Part shown: one piece after another, positions 32,832 to 41,804 of the stretch | Numbering within the stretch: position 1 is the first letter of the stretch | Layout of the letters: every line of letters starts with the position of its first letter | NCBI GenBank assembly: GCA_002698785.1 | Contig: PAAG01000047.1 | Coordinates: 62,001-126,000 of the forward strand | DNA length: 64,000 nucleotides | Source: Verrucomicrobiales bacterium | GTDB taxonomy: Bacteria; Verrucomicrobiota; Verrucomicrobiia; Verrucomicrobiales; DEV007 | Reading direction: 5' to 3' | Program-made: the position numbers and the translations under genes | Notes under the pieces: model-generated | Told to the model about the DNA's origin: nothing | What the model saw: only the letters and a program-made list of their open reading frames with translations | Databases searched by the model: none

Positions 32832-35144
32832 TTAGCAATGCTCCGCATCTGTAAATTCAGTCTGCCGTTCGCTCGCCAGTATTCCACTATAATTTTTGTG
32901 TTCGCCCCCATTTACAATTTCCTTCTCTGGTTTTACTTTATCTTTAAGTGCGTTATCGACTGTGCTGGCAACCGTAGCAGCTGTAATACCCACAAGCTCG
33001 GAACATCCATTCTGGCACGCGGAATTGTAACCGTTTTCAGGCTGCCACCTGCATCCCGCACATTCCCCGTTTGCAAAAATACTTACCACACTGGGTGAGC
33101 ACTGAAACAGAAAATCTGGTGACATCTGCGAATGAATCGCGAAGACAGTAACCTCGAGGAGTCCGCAGAGATGTGTGATTCCACTATCCAAACCTACCAC
33201 AAACTCAGCACCTAAAAGAATATCGCACACCACGTCAGGATCTAGGCCGGTCAGCCATGCTGCATTGCTAGAACTAAAAACTGACTCGATATCACCCTCT
33301 TGTGTATCTGTTCCCAGTATGACAACTTGATACCCCCTTTCTTCCATTTTGTTGGTGAGTCTCTGCCAATGAATTGGACTCCAATTTCGTTCTTCACGAG
33401 AAGCGAATGGAGCGAAGACGACATAACGAGAAAACTCATCGATGGGGTCTCTCAAGGAAGTGTCTACAAAATCCGGGCGAGCAGCGATACAAGACTGCCC
33501 CACAAGACCCGAAAGCCAATCTAATCTTGATTTGCCGTGACGGTTCATCAAGTGATATCGAATCCCCAAATTCACAGTTTCATACCCTTCGAAGTCTGTG
33601 GGTAATTCAGAAGCCACTGTAACGCCCGGATGGCATGCGCGATCCAACCAATCTGCTCTTGGCGAAACAAGGACAACCTCATCATACAAATCTGCCGCAC
33701 CAACAGCAACGTATAAAGAATGAATCAAGTCGCCAATACCCGTTGCAGAATTTGTCAGAAGTAGTTTCTTCGTGGTAACTTGTTCGCTAAGACTGGACTC
33801 GACCTCGGAACCGAAACTTTCGATGGGAAAAAGCTCGGAAAATGGTGCCATACGGACAGGCCTAAAAGAGTCTCTCTCTCCGATACTTCCTTCCCAGCAT
33901 GAAAACGGCAGATCGTCTCGAAATCTAAGCAACATTTCCACGTTCCGGTCACCATGAATATAGAGCACATCGCCAAACCTCCCCATCTTTATCTGCCAAT
34001 ACCACAATCCAGTGCTCTCCAATCCTTCGACCCTCCCCGATTTCAGGAAACGAATTTCATTACCGGCAAGTCTAATTCCACCAGCTATCTCATCAGGATC
34101 AACAAAAGTCGATTCTGGCGCTGCCCATGACCGATTGTTTACCAAGCCATGCTCTCGCATGCCGTAGAGATTATCTGTTGTCGTAACTCGATGCTCTTTT
34201 ACTCGGCCTACCCCTGCCAAGAGCCATGGCTGGTCAAACAAGTGAACGGCTACATCATTTAGAACACTTTGAGGTGTAATTTCATCAGCATTGATTTTGC
34301 CATTCCATCGCTCTCTCAGTTCGTTTAGGAACTTCCGACACAATGGTTCATGAAGAAATCCGGCAACTTGAGGATTTTCGCCAAAGAGCTGCCATTTTAA
34401 AATGTTACGGTGCTGAAATATCCGTCGCCCTTCAAAGTCGTGCTGGCACATTACCCCACCATTCTTCGGGCCGCTTGCGGCCGTTAAGAGTTCGACCTCA
34501 GTTTCAGGCATCGCAAAAGAACGATTAAACTTATGCCACGCAAATCGGAACGTATCTTTGTCTCCCCATATGTGCTGATAATATTTGTCAGCATCATAAT
34601 TCATCTGCAAAGCAAATTGAAGCGGCTCCAAGAAGTCGTTTTTGTTTATCAAAATTTGGCCGCTCTCGAACTCCCACTCATCACGTGGAAAAAGACCAAG
34701 AAGATTCCAGATCTTGTTAAAAGGCGAAGATTTCTGTAAGTCCGGCCAAAAGACTGCCCCAAAGCTATTGAACTCATCCGAGTCGAAGAGGTATTCTGGA
34801 TTGCGCACTACAAAATTGTCTGAATCTAAATAAAGCAACTCGTCAAAGGTCGAATGGAGCATAGCAAACGGTTTAAGCGCCCAGCCAGTAGGCGGTGTGA
34901 GTCCCTTTTCAAGTGCTTCATCACGAGATGAGCGAAAGGTCACTTTGAGGTCGTCAAAAACGGATACTGCGTCGTCATCCAACTCGCTTGCATCTTGATA
35001 CCACACTTCGACTGGAAGATCACACTTGTGATAACGCAACAGCCTGAGGGCAATATAGGCATTCGTGAGATAGGTGACGCCACCAGCACACATAACGACT
35101 CCACGGGAGGCAACCGGTAATTCTTCGAAGCGCGATGCTATCAT
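32832..35144 (-). CDS. fused glycosyltransferase: mannosyltransferase-like plus GT9 (heptosyltransferase-like)
   Basis: 770 aa. The N-terminal ~330 residues resemble the MNN1/putative mannosyltransferase group: a Rossmann start (GVVMCAGGVTYLTNAYIALRLLR), ALKPFAMLHSTFDELLYLDSDNF with D107-S-D109, and a QHRNILKWQLFG end. The C-terminal ~300 residues match GT9: NSATGIGDLIHSLYVA, FAPFASREERNW, EFVVGLDSGITHLCGLL, and a Cys-rich tail region (CAGCRWQPENGYNSACQNGC). Two sugar-transfer activities in one chain would couple successive steps. It starts inside the stop of the trypsin-like gene (ATGA). Confidence 0.82.
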   Translation of the reverse strand: MIASRFEELPVASRGVVMCAGGVTYLTNAYIALRLLRYHKCDLPVEVWYQDASELDDDAVSVFDDLKVTFRSSRDEALEKGLTPPTGWALKPFAMLHSTFDELLYLDSDNFVVRNPEYLFDSDEFNSFGAVFWPDLQKSSPFNKIWNLLGLFPRDEWEFESGQILINKNDFLEPLQFALQMNYDADKYYQHIWGDKDTFRFAWHKFNRSFAMPETEVELLTAASGPKNGGVMCQHDFEGRRIFQHRNILKWQLFGENPQVAGFLHEPLCRKFLNELRERWNGKINADEITPQSVLNDVAVHLFDQPWLLAGVGRVKEHRVTTTDNLYGMREHGLVNNRSWAAPESTFVDPDEIAGGIRLAGNEIRFLKSGRVEGLESTGLWYWQIKMGRFGDVLYIHGDRNVEMLLRFRDDLPFSCWEGSIGERDSFRPVRMAPFSELFPIESFGSEVESSLSEQVTTKKLLLTNSATGIGDLIHSLYVAVGAADLYDEVVLVSPRADWLDRACHPGVTVASELPTDFEGYETVNLGIRYHLMNRHGKSRLDWLSGLVGQSCIAARPDFVDTSLRDPIDEFSRYVVFAPFASREERNWSPIHWQRLTNKMEERGYQVVILGTDTQEGDIESVFSSSNAAWLTGLDPDVVCDILLGAEFVVGLDSGITHLCGLLEVTVFAIHSQMSPDFLFQCSPSVVSIFANGECAGCRWQPENGYNSACQNGCSELVGITAATVASTVDNALKDKVKPEKEIVNGGEHKNYSGILASERQTEFTDAEHC

Positions 35145-36163
35145 CTCAACGATTTTCTATGTTTCTCTATCATCTCCATTATAACAGTGTGCCGAAGACC
35201 TGCTGCGACTTCAACAGCTCGAACTCCGAAACCTTGAGCTAAAGTACCAATTTTGATACCGACAAGTTCTCCGTCTCCATTAATAATAGCTCCACCACTG
35301 TCGCCATCCCTACTCAAACCTTTACCGGCCATCTTGAGCGGATAGAAACTAGAAAAGGTGATCGGCAGGTTATCTAAATCCCGATCTATTCTTCTAGTTA
35401 CGTAATTCAATCTCCCAGCATGCCTAACAGGATTCATAAACACCATTATTGGTTCACCGACTTGAACCTCTGAAATTGAGAGAGAAAAATATGATGGAGT
35501 CGGGAAAGGAATTTTGACCAAAGCCAAATCGTCTTCGTTCCAGATTTTAACTTCTTTTAGCTTGATGCAGAATAGATCGTCGGATTTCTGCAGATGATCT
35601 TTGGCAATTTGTAAATCACTTGCCTCCAAAACCCTAGAGAGCACTCGAACATCTCGTGATTCTACCTCATTTGTGGAGAAACGGTTTTTACCCGTTTGCT
35701 TGATAGTAACAGCTTGACCAGCCCGCTCATCCAGCAAAACAAATGGAGCAGGAGCATTTTCTCGAAAATCTGTAACAACGAACGCCGCGCCGTAGTCTCG
35801 GTTTTCTGGCACGGGCTCGAAAATAGTCATTAGGTCTCCCTTCCCGATGTTGTGTGCAGCAGTGAGACAGTAGCCGTCAGGAGTTATTGGAACAAGAAGG
35901 CCCGACACTACACCGATATCAGCATACTTGTCTTTCGGATCTGATACTCCTAAAGAATCAACTCGCCGGACAGCAGTCCCCCTCTCCGTAACGACCTGAT
36001 ATAAGGGCGGGACCTCCGGAAGATTGAACGAGGCTCGAGAAAGAAGACCTTGTGCAAAACTTGACGAAAAGCCGGCAAAGAAAAACACAAGCACAGCGCT
36101 AAACGGGAATCTAACCTTACGCACAAAATTCCAAAATGAGTTTTTGGTGTAACTGCCTACCAT
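35141..36163 (-). CDS. exported trypsin-like serine protease
   Basis: 340 aa from the ATG at 36163. A signal/anchor segment lies at ~19-37. The catalytic triad of the S1 family is readable: H104 in CLTAAHNIG, D212 in NEDDLALVKI and S289 in RDGDSGGAIING. An unusually long insert (~85-200) separates His and Asp. It would act in the periplasm or at the surface. It overlaps the glycosyltransferase start by 4 bp, an odd pairing that suggests maturation or quality control of the glycosylated product, or simple operon expansion. Confidence 0.85.
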   Translation of the reverse strand: MVGSYTKNSFWNFVRKVRFPFSAVLVFFFAGFSSSFAQGLLSRASFNLPEVPPLYQVVTERGTAVRRVDSLGVSDPKDKYADIGVVSGLLVPITPDGYCLTAAHNIGKGDLMTIFEPVPENRDYGAAFVVTDFRENAPAPFVLLDERAGQAVTIKQTGKNRFSTNEVESRDVRVLSRVLEASDLQIAKDHLQKSDDLFCIKLKEVKIWNEDDLALVKIPFPTPSYFSLSISEVQVGEPIMVFMNPVRHAGRLNYVTRRIDRDLDNLPITFSSFYPLKMAGKGLSRDGDSGGAIINGDGELVGIKIGTLAQGFGVRAVEVAAGLRHTVIMEMIEKHRKSLR

Positions 36164-36312
36164 TTTCGGAATTAGCTTCGAGCAATGAGGTGGACAGAGC
36201 GAAGTAGTGCGTGAAGGACGCTGCCCCTCACGCACTCACTAAAGCGCAATTGAACGAATCGAGAACTCAACATACCTCCAATCTCGAAACAGAGTTTAAG
36301 TGTCCCACTTCG

Positions 36313-36855
36313 TTAACCCTCACCAATATCTAATGTTTCATTCGGTGCTAGAGAATATCCCGCCCCTAGATCTACATCCGTATTCGATATATTCGTAATG
36401 GACCAGGAATCGGGATTCGGCTCGGTAGCTGAGAGCGATTGGCCGGCAGCCAGCGTGACCTCGACATTGGTCAAATTGACTGCTGAGCCATCAATTTCAT
36501 CAAGACCGTATCTGAGAATGACAATATCCTCCTGGGTGAGGTTTTCGATCGTGTAAGTGTCAGTAACCGAGTCATACGTAGTCGTAACTTGCCCGCTATT
36601 GTTGTTACCATTTCCTCCCCCGCCAATACCGACTCCACCAAGAGGAAACTCAAGTCCGCCCGTAGCTTCCCAACTATCTGGCGTTACCTTGTAGCCAAGA
36701 GTTCCTTTCGTTCCTTCTGGAAACCTTAGGCCCGAACCGCCACCTGGGGTCTGGCACGACGAGAGCCCTGCCCCAAACCCCACAGCGAGAGTCGATCCAG
36801 CACTCCGGACTATGAATTTCCTACGGCTAATACCGTTTTTGTCCTTTTTCTTCAT
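36313..36855 (-). CDS. Tat-exported lipoprotein of unknown function
   Basis: 180 aa. Twin-arginine signal S-R11-R12-K-F with a hydrophobic stretch and a lipobox ending LSSC34, so exported folded and lipid-anchored. Then GGGSGLRFPEG, a Gly/Asn-rich strip (GIGGGGNGNNNSG), and a small beta domain rich in Thr, Asn and Asp (TYDSVTDTYTIENLTQEDIVIL...). AGAAGG precedes the ATG. It pairs naturally with the tatA gene at 26.3 kb. Family unknown. Confidence 0.75.
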   Translation of the reverse strand: MKKKDKNGISRRKFIVRSAGSTLAVGFGAGLSSCQTPGGGSGLRFPEGTKGTLGYKVTPDSWEATGGLEFPLGGVGIGGGGNGNNNSGQVTTTYDSVTDTYTIENLTQEDIVILRYGLDEIDGSAVNLTNVEVTLAAGQSLSATEPNPDSWSITNISNTDVDLGAGYSLAPNETLDIGEG

Positions 36856-36995
36856 TTCTATACCTTCTAATTGATTTGACTATTTCTCTTATCTATCTCG
36901 CCCATGACATAAAATTTGACAGGAACGAAAATTTCATTTTGCAACAGATCAATTGATTTCACCATACTATCTGGGCTTCCCCTTTATTGCCGTAA

Positions 36996-38060
36996 CTAAA
37001 AATTCGCTAATCGTTGCTCTCTTCGGATGATATCATCGACTTCCTGAACTTCTCTGTCCGCTGCAGAATGCTTCAGAAGCAGGTCCCTTCTTCGCTGTTC
37101 AAAAGCATGAAGCTCAGGAATCTCTGATCGCAAATGATGTCCCAACATCGCTCGCTTCATCCCGAGAACAGTTAGATCACTAATGATATCCTCGATGCCA
37201 ATTGGTAAAGCTGAATCGACCATGTCCATCTCGGAAGACTTAACCTCTTCTGCAATCTGCCCTCTCCGATCCGGTTGCTCCAGAAGGTTTTTAAGAACAA
37301 TCTCATTCGGCACAACAGAATCGCTGAATTCCCGAAAGGAAAAAAATAGCGCCTCCCGCCCCTCAGTCGCTGAAAAAAAAGCCTCATCGGCTTCAGATAA
37401 CTCCAAACGACTCCTCAACCATGATTCAGCGATATCACTGGAATCGGGGTCAGACAGAAGTCGGTCAGCTTCGTAAAGAAAATAGAATTTTCTGACTTTC
37501 TCTGATTCAGACTTCAAGAAATCTTTCATTGACTTGAAACTACCTGGATCGTTTGCGCCACTCTCAACTAATTCTTTTACAATACGTGCCCGATCTTTAA
37601 TCGACCATGCGGAGAGTTCGTGAAGCCGAGGATCACGCAAAGCCTTATTGAGTGTGTGATCGATATCCTCCCTTTCTCCGACCATCGATACCAAGTCTGG
37701 GCGGGAATCAATTGCACGCGTGAGAATTTCCCAGCGTTCATCTGGTAATTTACGAATTTCCGCCCCAATCGAATCTCTGACTTTCCTTAGAGCGAAGGCC
37801 TGTTTTTTGAGTTCGTCTATTTCAGGTCTAGATGAGTCTGAATCAAGAAGCGTCACGGCGCTACCCGAATTAGCGCCTTCACCGATTCCGTCGCGGTGAG
37901 ACGTGGTATTCCCCCCCGCACCAGTTTCGCCACTAAATCCTTCCCGCAAGTTGCTCGACAAGGATAGGAATAGTCCAGCAATACTCACAACAACGAGTAA
38001 ACCCCAAAGAAGTCGACAACTTATTTCCTTCCGACGTTTCTGCAAATCTGGGTTATTCAT
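36996..38060 (-). CDS. membrane-anchored helical protein of unknown function
   Basis: 354 aa. A single N-terminal membrane segment (~16-36: RLLWGLLVVVSIAGLFLSLSS), a Ser/Gly linker, then ~270 residues of charged helix without Cys (DELKKQAFALRKVRDSIGAEI, QRRRDLLLKHSAADREVQEVDDIIRRE at the end). It resembles periplasmic coiled-coil or stalk proteins. Possibly first in the minus-strand series towards the Tat lipoprotein. No family recognised. Confidence 0.65.
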   Translation of the reverse strand: MNNPDLQKRRKEISCRLLWGLLVVVSIAGLFLSLSSNLREGFSGETGAGGNTTSHRDGIGEGANSGSAVTLLDSDSSRPEIDELKKQAFALRKVRDSIGAEIRKLPDERWEILTRAIDSRPDLVSMVGEREDIDHTLNKALRDPRLHELSAWSIKDRARIVKELVESGANDPGSFKSMKDFLKSESEKVRKFYFLYEADRLLSDPDSSDIAESWLRSRLELSEADEAFFSATEGREALFFSFREFSDSVVPNEIVLKNLLEQPDRRGQIAEEVKSSEMDMVDSALPIGIEDIISDLTVLGMKRAMLGHHLRSEIPELHAFEQRRRDLLLKHSAADREVQEVDDIIRREQRLANF

Positions 38061-38326
38061 AGGTTGTTAGAGGAAACTTGATAGTAGATACTAAGCGGAG
38101 TGCAGTTAAAACATTAACCTATGTGGTTGCGATGACAATAGGCGACTGCGCCTGAAACAGCAGTTATTGATCTCAGAGCTGTCCCGGTACACGCAGGAGA
38201 ATCCGAAATCAAATCCCTCATAAATGAGGCTACTAGTAAGAGTAGGCGACTTATTCATCAGAACTCTCTCAGAATAGCGACTGGAACTGAAACTCATCAA
38301 TCACTTGGTTACCGCGATTGCGTGAC

Positions 38327-38380
38327 ACCGATATTTGCATACATACCGATATTTGCATGCATACCGATATTTTCATACAT
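38327..38380. repeat. three tandem 18-bp repeats
   Basis: Three consecutive 18-bp units beginning ACCGATATT and ending CAT; the units differ at single positions (TGCATACAT, TGCATGCAT, TTCATACAT as second halves). They lie just before the IS ends, 0.27 kb upstream of the membrane-protein gene start. They could be iteron-like or regulator-binding repeats. Confidence 0.75.
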
Positions 38381-38424
38381 AAATAAATTGGCAAGAAGTT
38401 TCCCTTTTCGAGGAAAATCCCGAA

Positions 38425-38505
38425 TTGCCTCAAAATAAATGACACCGAAGGAGTGTAGCCGGAAAGCGTGATTTACCTACGTTGCGTCAAAATAGATGAC
38501 ACTGG
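38425..38505. repeat. paired IS-end-like direct repeats
   Basis: Two imperfect direct copies of a ~24-bp sequence containing TCAAAATA-A/G-ATGACAC (38425-38448 and 38482-38505), immediately upstream of the truncated transposase. Repeated transposase-binding sites at one end are usual for insertion sequences. Confidence 0.6.
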
Positions 38506-39381
38506 ATGGATCGCCCATCCGAAATGAGTCAGCAGAGTAAGAACGAGTATGTTGAGAAGATGCGAATGCGCTCCCAGAGTCGTGGTCGACGGGGCAAAAG
38601 CCGACTGCTTGATGAGTTGGTCGAGGTGTGCGGCATGAGCCGTAAGCATGCGATCAAGCTCATGAACCGGCCCGTGGGTTCCACCCTCGGCAGGAAGGAA
38701 ACCCGAGGTCGCAAGGCAACCTACGCAGAAGCGGACCGCAAAGTACTCAAGACGATCTGGCTGGCTGCCAACCAACCCTGTGCCAAGCTTCTCCAGCCGA
38801 TGATCGAACAGTGGTTGCCACACTACGAAAAGAAATACGGACGCCTGGGCAACGTCCTGCGCAAACGGCTCCAAACCATCAGCGCGAGCAGCATCGATCG
38901 ACTTCTCGCGCCCGTGCGGGCCAGTGAGAAGCGGAAACGAAACAGCGGGACCAAGCCCGGAACCCTGATCAAGACCCAGATCCCGATCCGTACCGACAAC
39001 GACGACATTGCCATGCCCGGGTACGTCGAGGCCGATACCGTGGCCCACTGCGGAGACCGGCTCGAAGGCGACTTCACCTGGACCGTCGACCTCACCGACG
39101 TGCATACCCAGTGGACCGAATGCCGTGCGGTGTGGAACAAAGGGCAGCATGGAGTGGTGTCCGCCATTGCCGAGATCGAACAAAGTCTGCCCTTCGATTT
39201 GGTCGGGTTCGACAGCGACAACGGAAGCGAGTTTTTGAACTGGCATCTCGTCAGCTACCTTCAGGAGCGAGGCGAAAGGCCCGCCGTGGCCTTTACCCGG
39301 TCGCGCCCCTACCGCAAGAACGATAACGCACGAGTCGAGCAGAAGAACTGTCGGAAATTACACCGGTTCCGATCGCAATGA
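38506..39381 (+). pseudogene. truncated integrase-core (rve) transposase, IS481/ISNCY-like
   Basis: 291 codons, or 285 aa from the ATG at 38524. An N-terminal helix-turn-helix region (SRLLDELVEVCGMSRKHAIKLMNR) precedes an rve-type core with all three acids: D in YVEADTVAH, D in GFDSDNGSEFLN, and E in NDNARVEQKN. The sequence then leaves the family abruptly (CRKLHRFRSQ, stop). Full-length relatives continue for another ~100-150 residues, so the 3' end was deleted. No right-hand IS end is visible before the next gene. Confidence 0.8.
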
Positions 39382-39559
39382 ATAGCAATATTTGCCGGTC
39401 GCTCCACCATTCACAAATAGTACTGTCCGACGACTGCAACCATTCCTTGATTCCGAAGTCGTTCGAATGCCCACCTTGATGCCATGTTCCGCTCTCTCAA
39501 GAGTCATCACCGAATTCAAATCCCTCAGGACGACAGATGATCCGCAGCGCGAGATTAAA

Positions 39560-40753
39560 CTAATCCAACCGTTTTAACGGAGTCAGCGCAGCTTCAACAG
39601 AATTCAAATCAATTGCTCCAACATCTTGCAAAGCTAAACCTCTCGCAAATGAGGCTGCAGATTCAAAACGGCTGTCCTTTGCATCGGAACCTTTCTTACT
39701 GTCCGGCTCCTCGCCGCACACCCCTTCTATCGCTAATTTCCACGAATCCGCCTTTCTATCTTGGAGATACGAAGAGAACGCCTCAAGAAAGCTTCTCATG
39801 TCTTTGTTACGACATTGCTGGATGACTAATCCCAGGTGAATATCCGGCCAGCTCCTACTCATTTGCCGATGAGACTTGCGAACTGTTTTCAATCCCGTGG
39901 CTAGCATGTGGGCAAATACGGAAATCCTCTCTTCCCTTCTCTTATTCTGCTCAGATTTCCAGTTTTTGTGTGCAATCGCGTCAACCAAGTGGTCTGAAGT
40001 CATTGTCCAAAATTGAAACAGATTTGTATCAGAAACAAACCGAGATCTCATCTCACCGGACGAAAGAATCTCTTCATTCAGAACATCCCAGATTTCCTTC
40101 AAACTTCGAAGTCGATAGGCATCGATGTCAAACTCACCGCGATCCTTCGCCTTATCACTGACAAACCTAACAAAAGCCTCCATCGCCTCATCCAATTCGA
40201 CTAACGACGACTGGGAGTCCAATTTACGAATTCGATTTAGTAGTTCCTCCTTAGACCTCTCCAAAACCCCCTCCTGCGACAGAAACGAAAAGACAATCTT
40301 GTCTCCCCCACCAGGCTTGACATCTTCTCGAAGACGGTAAAGCGCAAAATTCTCATCATCTACTGGAAAGATTTGAAGTTGATCACCGTTTCGAGCCCAT
40401 CCAATCCACTTCTCGTCACTTTTGAGCTGAACAGACCGCGTCATTTCACCAGTAAACTCCTCCTTTGATCCTTTCGGCTGATACCCGTACATACTAAGAT
40501 ACCGGAACTCACCTGAAGCAGTTTCCAGCACAACTTCTACGTCACCGAGCACCGCCTTAAACTTATCAGGACGTTTCCTGCCATCGATAATAATCGTTAG
40601 TTGACTTATGTGTTCTTCATCGGCAGCCAACTTCCCAGGAAGACACTGGAAGATAAAAACCACAGTTAAAATTAAAAGCCCACCCCAACTACCTGTATCA
40701 GAAGTTTTAGCAGTTTGGATAAAAACTGAATGATTCACAAGTTTTCTGGTCAT
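39560..40753 (-). CDS. exported protein of unknown function, end of the caspase operon
   Basis: 397 aa. A hydrophobic signal/anchor lies at ~26-44 (LLILTVVFIFQCLPGKLAA) behind a 25-residue cytoplasmic-type N-terminus. A beta-rich part follows (LTIIIDGRKRPDKFKAVLGDVEVVLE...YLSMYGYQPKG) and a helical C-terminal half. The ATG lies two bases after the stop of the upstream membrane-protein gene, so the two are co-translated. No family recognised. Confidence 0.65.
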   Translation of the reverse strand: MTRKLVNHSVFIQTAKTSDTGSWGGLLILTVVFIFQCLPGKLAADEEHISQLTIIIDGRKRPDKFKAVLGDVEVVLETASGEFRYLSMYGYQPKGSKEEFTGEMTRSVQLKSDEKWIGWARNGDQLQIFPVDDENFALYRLREDVKPGGGDKIVFSFLSQEGVLERSKEELLNRIRKLDSQSSLVELDEAMEAFVRFVSDKAKDRGEFDIDAYRLRSLKEIWDVLNEEILSSGEMRSRFVSDTNLFQFWTMTSDHLVDAIAHKNWKSEQNKRREERISVFAHMLATGLKTVRKSHRQMSRSWPDIHLGLVIQQCRNKDMRSFLEAFSSYLQDRKADSWKLAIEGVCGEEPDSKKGSDAKDSRFESAASFARGLALQDVGAIDLNSVEAALTPLKRLD

Positions 40754-40755
40754 GC

Positions 40756-41658
40756 TCAGGATGGGCTACTCGGAAGAATACTGACAACATATGAAGGCAG
40801 GTTTAACAAACCATCTTGAACAGGCGTAAGTTCCTTAAGCTGAATCTTCGACAGCCTTCCACCGAAACGCTCCTCTGCATTCGCATTTCCCTGTTTAGCA
40901 GCCTTTGTGTTATAACCAACCACAAGAGAACTCCCTGTCCAATCATCGGCGGGATGATTGACTACTGGGATCCACAATGAAATTGCATTTTCATCCCGCT
41001 TATCCGTTCTTGTAAAGTTCAGCAGTTTTCCCCCGCCGGTCATGTTCGTCCCTCCACTATCAACTGGCTCACCATCACTCGAAATGTAACAGTACAAGAA
41101 ATCCGGCGCTTCTTCACCTTCCTCCTGCCTAAGCGTCACCGTGACATGCACATGAGAGATGAGAAACGCATATGCTGAAATTCCGGCCGCCAAAGCAAAT
41201 ACTACCACAAGCCGTGAAACTACGGGAACGACCGGACGAATTAGATTCAACCCGAAACGGATCGAGCACCAGAATCGCTCCCAAAAGCCATTCCTTTCCG
41301 TAGTATTTGTGGACTCTCCTCGAAGAAAAGCCGAGGCCGGCAGCGCCAAAACAAGAGTTGCAAAGGCACAGGCAAGCAAAGAACCCAATACAAACCGATC
41401 AGGTTTATCAAAATGGTAAATCATTCGTTGCCCCACAAAGAATCCTATCCAGGAAAATATTGCCATCGCGGCAACAGAATCTATTGCCCGTGCAGTTCTG
41501 CTTTCTCCATCATCGGAACTACGAATACGAATCCACCCTGCAGTCAGTACCAGCGGGATGATAAATCCAAAGCCGATAAAGATGTCGGGCAATATCTTAG
41601 AGAGAAGCTCTGAATCAATAAGAAATTCGGTTATAGCAACAGTTTGACTTTCAGCCAT
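40756..41658 (-). CDS. multi-pass membrane protein with a periplasmic domain
   Basis: 300 aa from the ATG at 41658 (MAESQTVAITEF). About four membrane segments lie in the first 170 residues (IFIGFGFIIPLVLTAGWI, MAIFSWIGFFVGQRMI, LGSLLACAFATLVLALPASAFL, LVVVFALAAGISAYAFLI). A ~130-residue soluble end begins VHVTVTLRQEEGEEAPDFLYCYISSDG. Inferred: an envelope partner of the exported protein downstream. A 147-bp gap separates it from the caspase cluster, so membership of that operon is likely but not certain. Confidence 0.65.
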   Translation of the reverse strand: MAESQTVAITEFLIDSELLSKILPDIFIGFGFIIPLVLTAGWIRIRSSDDGESRTARAIDSVAAMAIFSWIGFFVGQRMIYHFDKPDRFVLGSLLACAFATLVLALPASAFLRGESTNTTERNGFWERFWCSIRFGLNLIRPVVPVVSRLVVVFALAAGISAYAFLISHVHVTVTLRQEEGEEAPDFLYCYISSDGEPVDSGGTNMTGGGKLLNFTRTDKRDENAISLWIPVVNHPADDWTGSSLVVGYNTKAAKQGNANAEERFGGRLSKIQLKELTPVQDGLLNLPSYVVSILPSSPS

Positions 41659-41804
41659 GACAAAATTGGCGAAACAAGAATACACAAGCGGAATGTTCTG
41701 GAAAATTATATCTATAAAGAAACAAAAGTAAAGGTTAATCACTACGATCAAGCAAGCGATTCAGTGATCCAACAGTAAACCCTTCCGGCTTTCTTATTGG
41801 ATCA

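Larger units (their letters stand above)
38061..38505. other. non-coding stretch with short tandem repeats and IS-end repeats
   Basis: No supportable gene. It holds three 18-bp tandem repeats (38327-38380) and two related ~24-bp IS-end sequences (38425-38505). Confidence 0.5.

Noticed and set aside
38106-38300. 64-codon minus-strand frame upstream of the membrane-protein gene
   Set aside because: Ser/Arg-rich, without ribosome site or family pattern.
38327-38380. Possible CRISPR array
   Set aside because: Only three 18-bp units in direct contact, without spacers, and no cas genes in the window.
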